Positions 7,122 through 10,123 of a DNA stretch of 10,123 bases are shown here, in pieces (position 1 is the stretch's first letter; the number at the start of each line of letters is the position of its first letter). Source of the stretch: Intrasporangiaceae bacterium (GTDB taxonomy: Bacteria > Actinomycetota > Actinomycetes > Actinomycetales > Dermatophilaceae). The notes beneath the pieces are model-generated. The model had not been told where the DNA came from. It saw only the letters and a list, made by a program, of their open reading frames with translations, and searched no databases. The position numbers and the translations under genes are program-made. The DNA lies in assembly GCA_012518475.1 (NCBI GenBank), contig JAAYSB010000021.1:1-10123 (forward strand). The letters run 5' to 3'.

Positions 7122-7442
7122 ATGAGTCTCGGATACCTGGAGGACCAGCCGACCCGCGACGAGATCGACGCGATGGAGGGGCCGGTCGCCCTGGAGTTCG
7201 GCGCCAACTGGTGCGGGATCTGCCGGGGCACCCGCCCGGAGATCGACGCGGCCCTGGGCTCCCGTCCGGACATCACCCACATCAAGGCCGCTGACGGCAG
7301 CGGGGTCCCGCTCGGTCGCTCGTTCGGCATCAGGCTCTGGCCGACGGTCGTCCTGCTCCAGGACGGCACGGAGGTGGGCAGAGTCGTCCGCCCCTACTCC
7401 CGGACCCAGATCGACGAGGCCATCGCCGACGCCGGGCTCTGA
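7122..7442 (+). CDS. Small thioredoxin-family protein with a CGIC active site
   Basis: Cytoplasmic thioredoxin-fold protein, 106 aa, a typical single-domain length, with no signal peptide. The redox motif is WCGIC (30-34; Cys31 and Cys34), replacing the canonical WCGPC. The cis-proline that faces the active site is Pro74 in LWPTV, and the last strand and helix follow (GTEVGRVVRPYSRTQIDEAIADAGL). The alpha-2 segment (GTRPEIDAAL) and the loop ADGSGVPLGRSFGIRLWPT fit the family. The start at 7122 is supported by the -10 element just before it; the open frame runs upstream to 6597, but that part overlaps tag and is Arg/Ser/Pro-rich shadow. It lies 121 bases before bcp, which needs a thiol reductant, so it may reduce that peroxiredoxin; this is inference. 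It could equally be a general disulfide reductase. Confidence 0.88.
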   Translation: MSLGYLEDQPTRDEIDAMEGPVALEFGANWCGICRGTRPEIDAALGSRPDITHIKAADGSGVPLGRSFGIRLWPTVVLLQDGTEVGRVVRPYSRTQIDEAIADAGL

Positions 7443-7457
7443 GGTTCGGGCGGGAGA

Positions 7458-7498
7458 TGCCTTCTTGGGGCGGGAACATTCGGCGCCCACAGAAGGCA
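7458..7498 (+). terminator. Hairpin between the thioredoxin gene and bcp
   Basis: TGCCTTCT (7458-7465) pairs exactly with AGAAGGCA (7491-7498). Inside this, TGGG-CG (7466-7472, one bulged G) can pair with CGCCCA (7484-7489), leaving a loop of about eleven bases. It begins 15 bases after the thioredoxin stop. No T-run follows, so it may be a factor-assisted terminator, an RNA stabiliser or a protein-binding site. Confidence 0.5.
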
Positions 7499-7550
7499 CT
7501 TGGCGCATTGGGCGAAGAAGGGGGAGAAGGCCCGGGTCGGTCGCCTCGCT

Positions 7551-7556
7551 TAGGGT
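7551..7556 (+). promoter_or_regulatory. -10 element, probable leaderless promoter of bcp
   Basis: TAGGGT ends seven bases before the ATG at 7564. A GGAG (7557-7560) lies in between, but only three bases from the ATG, too close to work as a Shine-Dalgarno. This favours a leaderless transcript. Confidence 0.55.
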
Positions 7557-7563
7557 GGAGACC

Positions 7564-8040
7564 ATGACGACGCGTCTCTCCCCCGGCGACACCGCCCCCG
7601 ACTTCACCCTCACCGACGACCGCAGCGAGTCCGTGAGCCTGTCCGACCTGCGCGGCCAGAAGGTCATCGTCTATGTCTATCCGGCAGCACTGACGCCGGG
7701 CTGCACGAAGCAGGCCTGCGACTTCAGTGACAACCTCGAGTCGCTCACCGGCCAGGGGTATGCCGTCGTCGGCATCTCTCCCGACGAGCCGGCGAAGCTC
7801 GCGACGTTCCGCGAGAAGGAGAACCTCACGATCACCCTCCTCTCCGACCCCGAGAAGGAGATGCTCACGGCCTGGGGCGCCTTCGGCGACAAGAAGCTGT
7901 ACGGCAGGACCGTCCAGGGCGTCATAAGAAGCACCTTCGTCGTCGACGAGGACGGTGTCATCGAGCACGCCTGGTACAACGTCAAGGCAACCGGCCACGT
8001 CGCGAAGATCATGCGGGATCTCGGGCTCGCCAACGCCTGA
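7564..8040 (+). CDS. bcp: Thioredoxin-dependent peroxiredoxin, Bcp/PrxQ family
   Basis: Thiol peroxidase that reduces hydrogen peroxide and organic hydroperoxides in the cytoplasm. 158 aa, the usual Bcp length. The N-terminus LSPGDTAPDFTLTDDRSESVSLSDLRGQKVIVYVYP is standard. The catalytic block is YPAALTPGCTKQACDF (39-54): peroxidatic Cys47 within TPGCT and the resolving Cys52 five residues later, the atypical two-Cys arrangement of PrxQ. VVGISPDEPAKLATFREKENLTITLLSDPEKEML and the late VIRSTFVVDEDGVIEHAWYNVKATGHV complete the fold. ATG 7564 was chosen by the family N-terminus and the -10 element; an in-frame extension to 7465 lies in the hairpin-bearing gap. Its reductant may be the CGIC thioredoxin encoded upstream. 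No oxidative-stress operator could be identified. Confidence 0.96.
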   Translation: MTTRLSPGDTAPDFTLTDDRSESVSLSDLRGQKVIVYVYPAALTPGCTKQACDFSDNLESLTGQGYAVVGISPDEPAKLATFREKENLTITLLSDPEKEMLTAWGAFGDKKLYGRTVQGVIRSTFVVDEDGVIEHAWYNVKATGHVAKIMRDLGLANA

Positions 8041-8054
8041 ACGCGCACGTGCCC

Positions 8055-8060
8055 TAAGGT
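8055..8060 (+). promoter_or_regulatory. -10 element, promoter of the DUF3618-groES-like pair
   Basis: TAAGGT lies 38 bases before the ATG at 8099. Transcription from about 8067 would give a leader of some 32 bases carrying a strong Shine-Dalgarno, GAAGGAG, at 8083-8089, nine bases from the ATG. This is the one clearly leadered gene among those here with their own -10. Confidence 0.55.
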
Positions 8061-8098
8061 CGATACCGAACATCACCACCACGAAGGAGCACCCTGGC

Positions 8099-8389
8099 AT
8101 GAGCGAGCCGTCGATCTCCCAGCTCGAGGCTGACATCGCCGCCCGTCGGGCCCGACTCGCCGACACCCTCGGCGAGCTGAGCTATCGCAGCCAGCCGAGC
8201 GTCATCGCCGACCGCCAGAAGCGGGCTCTGACCGCGAAGGCCGAGGGCGCTGCCCACAACGCGCAGGCCCGTTTCGCCGGCGCCACCCAGCACGAGGACG
8301 GCTCAGCCCGTCTCGAGGTCGTCGGCGCCCTCGCGCTCGCCGCTGTCGTGCTCATCGCCTGGGGCGTCCGCCGCCACGGTCGCCGTTGA
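8099..8389 (+). CDS. DUF3618-domain small membrane protein
   Basis: Small protein of 96 aa. The N-terminal third carries the DUF3618 pattern: SISQLEADIAARRARLADTLGELSYRSQPS (5-34), an amphipathic helix with the R-x-x-LA-x-TL-x-EL spacing. A charged, Ala-rich middle (VIADRQKRALTAKAEGAAHNAQARFA) follows, then one membrane helix (about 73-89) and a basic cytosolic tail (RRHGRR). By the positive-inside rule the C-terminus would be in the cytoplasm, leaving the orientation of the N-terminal helix uncertain. DUF3618 proteins are common in actinobacteria and have no established function. The start is decided by GAAGGAG nine bases upstream. Its TGA stop overlaps the TTG start of the GroES-like gene (TTGA), which suggests coupled production. 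Confidence 0.87.
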   Translation: MSEPSISQLEADIAARRARLADTLGELSYRSQPSVIADRQKRALTAKAEGAAHNAQARFAGATQHEDGSARLEVVGALALAAVVLIAWGVRRHGRR

Positions 8390-8712
8390 GCGCCCCCTCC
8401 TCCCTCCCCGTGCGCATGCTCGGGGACCGCATCCTGCTCACGACCGAGGGTGAGGACGGCGAACGCCGCTCCGGCGCCGGCATCGTCATCCCGGCGACTG
8501 CGTCGATGGGCAGGCGCCTGGCCTGGGCAGCGGTCGTCGCGATCGGTCCGAACGTCCGGCACGTCGTCACCGGCGACCGTGTTCTCTTCGACCCGGAGGA
8601 CCGGGCCGAGGTCGAGGTGGAGTCGCGCACCTACGTCCTGCTCCGCGAGCGGGACCTGCACGCCGTCTCCCAGGAGCCGTCGACGGACGAGCACACCGGT
8701 CTGTACCTTTGA
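8386..8712 (+). CDS. Divergent GroES/Cpn10-like co-chaperonin
   Basis: Cytoplasmic protein of 108 aa with a Cpn10 beta-barrel pattern: VRMLGDRILLTTEGEDGERRSGAGIVIP (9-36) aligns with the GroES N-terminus and mobile loop, keeping the hydrophobic IVI that contacts GroEL. LAWAAVVAIGPNVRHVVTGDRVLFDPED matches GEVLAVG...VGDIVIFND, and YVLLRERDLHAV matches VLIMSESDILAI. The roof loop seems shortened, and a tail ending TGLYL extends past the normal C-terminus. There is no groEL in the window, so this is probably a second, non-canonical Cpn10. Start: TTG 8386 overlaps the previous stop (TTGA); an in-frame GTG at 8410 or ATG at 8416 would remove only non-conserved residues, so the start is uncertain. 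A tandem repeat covers the stop codon. The coupling to a DUF3618 protein suggests a shared but unknown job. Confidence 0.85.
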   Translation: MSAPSSLPVRMLGDRILLTTEGEDGERRSGAGIVIPATASMGRRLAWAAVVAIGPNVRHVVTGDRVLFDPEDRAEVEVESRTYVLLRERDLHAVSQEPSTDEHTGLYL

Positions 8713-8745
8713 GCACCCGCATCGACCTCTGAGCACCTGCATCGC
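8706..8745 (+). repeat. Two tandem 20-base repeats over the groES-like stop codon
   Basis: Copies at 8706-8725 and 8726-8745 match at 17 of 20 positions and share the core GAGCACC-GCATCG. The first copy contains the TGA stop (8710-8712). As 20 is not a multiple of three, the repeat is not a coding duplication in frame. Confidence 0.85.
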
Positions 8746-8763
8746 ACACCGACCGTGGTCGCT

Positions 8764-8789
8764 GAGCCGGCTCGACCCCAGGCCGGCTC
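8764..8789 (+). terminator. GC-rich hairpin after the groES-like gene
   Basis: GAGCCGG (8764-8770) pairs with CCGGCTC (8783-8789) over a 12-base loop. The left arm is itself part of the perfect palindrome GAGCCGGCTC (8764-8773). No T-run follows, and the structure sits just before the next gene's -10 element, so it could be a weak terminator or an operator. Confidence 0.4.
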
Positions 8790-8793
8790 GCTC

Positions 8794-8802
8794 TGATATG
8801 AC
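8794..8802 (+). promoter_or_regulatory. Extended -10 element, probable leaderless promoter of the YczE-like gene
   Basis: TGATATGAC reads as an extended -10 (TGN followed by TATGAC). It ends six bases before the GTG at 8809. No -35 box is clear, which fits an extended -10 promoter. GGGG just before the GTG is too close to be a ribosome binding site. Confidence 0.5.
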
Positions 8803-8808
8803 TTCGGG

Positions 8809-9504
8809 GTGACCGATCGGCCGAGGCTACGACGCGAGCTCCAGCTCATGGGTCCGATGGCCCAGCTGCGCGCCGGTCGGCTGGGCCGCCGGATCCCCCA
8901 GCTCGTCCTCGGCCTCGTGCTCTACGGCATCTCGATGGCCCTCCTCGTCAGAGGCGCGCTCGGAGTCATGCCGTGGGACGTCCTCCACCAGGGCCTCGCC
9001 CAGCACATCCCCCTGACCCTCGGCCAGGTCGTCATCGTCACCTCGGTGGCCGTGCTCGTGCTCTGGATCCCGCTCCGTCAGCCCCCTGGCCTCGGCACCG
9101 TCCTCAACGCCGTCGTCATCGGCCTCGTCGTCGACCCGGTTCTCACCTGGATCGACGAGCCGGCCGGGCTGGTGCCCCGGATGGCTCTCATGACCGCCGG
9201 GATCGTCCTCAATGCTGTCGCGACGGCCATGTACATCGGCGCCCAGCTCGGCCCCGGGCCCCGGGACGGGCTGATGACCGGTCTGGCGAAGACCACGGGG
9301 CGGTCGATCCGGCTGGTCCGCACCGTCATCGAGGTCACCGTCGTCGTCCTGGGCTGGCTCCTGGGTGGCGTCGTCGGTCTGGGCACGGTCGCATACGCCC
9401 TTCTCATCGGGCCACTGACCCAGGCGATCCTGCCGGTCTTCGTCGTGCCGCTCGCCACAGACGACCTCGCCACAGACGACTTGGACCGGAGGCCCCGTCG
9501 ATGA
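8809..9504 (+). CDS. YczE/YitT-like integral membrane protein
   Basis: Membrane protein of 231 aa with a basic, cytosolic N-terminus (RPRLRRELQLMGPMAQLRAGRLGRR) and about five or six helices, near 31-47, 72-90, 97-112, 124-145, 171-190 and 192-213. Family marks are LVLYGISMALLVRGALGVMPWDVLHQGLA (35-64), with the GxxPWDVLHQG motif, and IGAQLGPGPRDGLMTGLAKTTG (143-164), with the GPGPRDGLM motif repeating the same theme, a sign of an internally duplicated fold. The function of this family is not established. GTG 8809 follows an extended -10 element. The last residues read LATDDLATDDLDRRPRR because of an exact 15-base tandem repeat in the gene. A hairpin begins at the stop codon. It stands alone in the interval and may be an independent unit. 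Confidence 0.85.
   Translation: MTDRPRLRRELQLMGPMAQLRAGRLGRRIPQLVLGLVLYGISMALLVRGALGVMPWDVLHQGLAQHIPLTLGQVVIVTSVAVLVLWIPLRQPPGLGTVLNAVVIGLVVDPVLTWIDEPAGLVPRMALMTAGIVLNAVATAMYIGAQLGPGPRDGLMTGLAKTTGRSIRLVRTVIEVTVVVLGWLLGGVVGLGTVAYALLIGPLTQAILPVFVVPLATDDLATDDLDRRPRR
9451..9480 (+). repeat. Exact 15-base tandem duplication in the 3' end of the YczE-like gene
   Basis: CTCGCCACAGACGAC occurs twice head to tail (9451-9465 and 9466-9480), encoding LATDD twice. The perfect identity points to a recent slippage event or a site of copy-number variation in the cytosolic tail. Confidence 0.95.
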
Positions 9505-9538
9505 CGAAAGGCCCCGTCCGCTTCGGACAGGGCCTTCG
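9505..9538. terminator. Probable bidirectional terminator between the YczE-like gene and tRNA-Lys
   Basis: A hairpin starts right after the TGA at 9502-9504. AAGGCCC (9508-9514) pairs with GGGCCTT (9530-9536) and GTCCG (9516-9520) with CGGAC (9524-9528), around a three-base loop and with one C/A mismatch. CG at each outer end can extend it. On the minus strand it lies five bases past the 3' end of tRNA-Lys and is followed by CCTTTCG, so it can serve both converging units. T-runs are short, as is common in GC-rich genomes. Confidence 0.75.
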
Positions 9539-9543
9539 TGAGG

Positions 9544-9619
<76 letters not shown>

Positions 9620-9629
9620 GCGACGAGAA

Positions 9630-9659
9630 AACTTAGCATCGAAGGTGGCCGAACGCCAA
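9630..9659 (-). promoter_or_regulatory. Promoter of tRNA-Lys (-35 and -10)
   Basis: On the minus strand, TTGGCG (9659-9654) and TAAGTT (9635-9630) are separated by 18 bases. The expected start near 9623 lies a few bases before the tRNA 5' end at 9619. The -35 box overlaps a small CGCC/GGCG hairpin (9654-9666) just after the DUF2017 stop. Confidence 0.6.
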
Positions 9660-9671
9660 AACGGCGAAGCC

Positions 9672-10123
9672 TCAGTCCTCCCCGGTGCCCTCCTCCGGCA
9701 CGGTCTGCAGGAGCGCTGTCGCGAGTGTCTCCTGGAGCCAGGTGAGGAAGTCGTAGACGAGGATGAAGTGCAGCCTCGGGTCGTCCTCGCCGAGAGCGGC
9801 AGCCGTGCCGTCGAGAGCGGCCGCGTCCTCGTCGGTGCGCAGGCCCATCCGCTCACCGAGCACCACGCGGATGTCGGTCAGGGCGACGAGCAGGGTGTGC
9901 GCCTGCGGCGGGGTCAGCTCGATCGAGTCACCCCGTTCCAGCAGCTCGACGGCGGCGAGGAGGTTGTCCCGCTTGCGCTGCCGCAGACCGGCCTCACTCA
10001 GCCGGGCGAACTCTGCAGCGGCCTCGTCGTCGGTGCGGTTGGCGATGGGGAAGAGCCGCCGGATCGCCGGATCCTCCTCACCGGAGACATGGCTCGGGCG
10101 CTCCCCACGGGTCCCGGCCCCGC
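9672..10123 (-). CDS. DUF2017-domain protein (5' end missing)
   Basis: The frame is open from the right edge to the TGA at 9674-9672, giving 149 visible residues. The start lies beyond the window; an internal GTG at 9866 would truncate the domain and is not the real start. Visible parts are a short charged lead, LFPIANRTDDEAAAEFARLSEAGLRQRKRDNLLAAVELLERG, then SIELTPPQAHTLLVALTDIRVVLGERMGL and, near the end, DPRLHFILVYDFLTWLQETLATALLQTVPEEGTGED. The run of an ALxDIRxxLGxRxGL helix followed by a Y-x-x-L-x-x-LQE-x-L helix is the DUF2017 pattern as I recall it. In actinobacteria this gene commonly follows clpS, the adaptor of the ClpAP/ClpCP protease, so clpS may lie just to the right; that is inference. 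Function is unknown. It is a mostly helical, soluble, acidic protein. Confidence 0.82.
   Translation of the reverse strand, partial: GAGTRGERPSHVSGEEDPAIRRLFPIANRTDDEAAAEFARLSEAGLRQRKRDNLLAAVELLERGDSIELTPPQAHTLLVALTDIRVVLGERMGLRTDEDAAALDGTAAALGEDDPRLHFILVYDFLTWLQETLATALLQTVPEEGTGED

Noticed and set aside
7330..8166. 278-residue minus-strand frame opposite bcp
   Set aside because: Opposes bcp and its promoter region and shows no family motif.

Overview
The window is GC-rich, with strong G/C bias at third codon positions, densely packed genes, GTG and TTG starts, and TANNNT -10 hexamers placed directly in front of start codons. The gene content (an Rv1339-like metallo-hydrolase next to rph and rdgB, a DUF3618 protein, a CopC protein with one membrane anchor, a DUF2017 protein) points to an actinobacterium. 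Micrococcales is the best guess from overall feel; I cannot name a genus.

Layout. (1) 1-3256, plus strand: the end of an ABC importer operon of the nitrate/sulfonate/taurine type (two permeases, the first cut by the window edge, then the ATPase), followed by a Bcr/CflA-type MFS exporter. All four genes overlap by 4 to 8 bases, so translational coupling is likely. (2) 3303-3923: a secreted, membrane-anchored CopC-domain copper protein. (3) 4004-6203: metallo-beta-lactamase-fold hydrolase, rph (RNase PH) and rdgB (XTP/dITP diphosphatase), a conserved actinobacterial neighbourhood for RNA 3'-end processing and nucleotide-pool cleaning. (4) 6223-6304: tRNA-Leu(UAG). (5) 6473-8040: tag (3-methyladenine DNA glycosylase I, here without the usual zinc ligands), a small thioredoxin with a CGIC site, and the peroxiredoxin bcp, a group concerned with alkylation and oxidative damage. 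(6) 8099-9504: a DUF3618 membrane protein coupled to a divergent GroES-like protein, then a YczE-like membrane protein. (7) A hairpin that can terminate from both sides, then tRNA-Lys(CUU) and a DUF2017 gene on the minus strand, the latter running off the right edge.

Regulation. Six plus-strand genes (3303, 4810, 6473, 7122, 7564, 8809) have a -10-like hexamer ending 6 to 8 bases before the start codon and no well-spaced Shine-Dalgarno. This is the pattern of leaderless mRNAs and it was used to choose several starts. The DUF3618 gene is a contrast: -10 element, short leader, then a strong GAAGGAG.

The window looks chromosomal and mostly housekeeping. I see no mobile element, CRISPR array, toxin-antitoxin pair or defence system, and no clear undescribed system. 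The points most worth checking are the zinc-less Tag, the divergent GroES with a tandem repeat over its stop codon, an inverted repeat that overlaps the 3' half of tRNA-Leu, and the run of leaderless promoters. No gene-free stretch exceeds 300 bases; the longest is 168 bases after tRNA-Leu.
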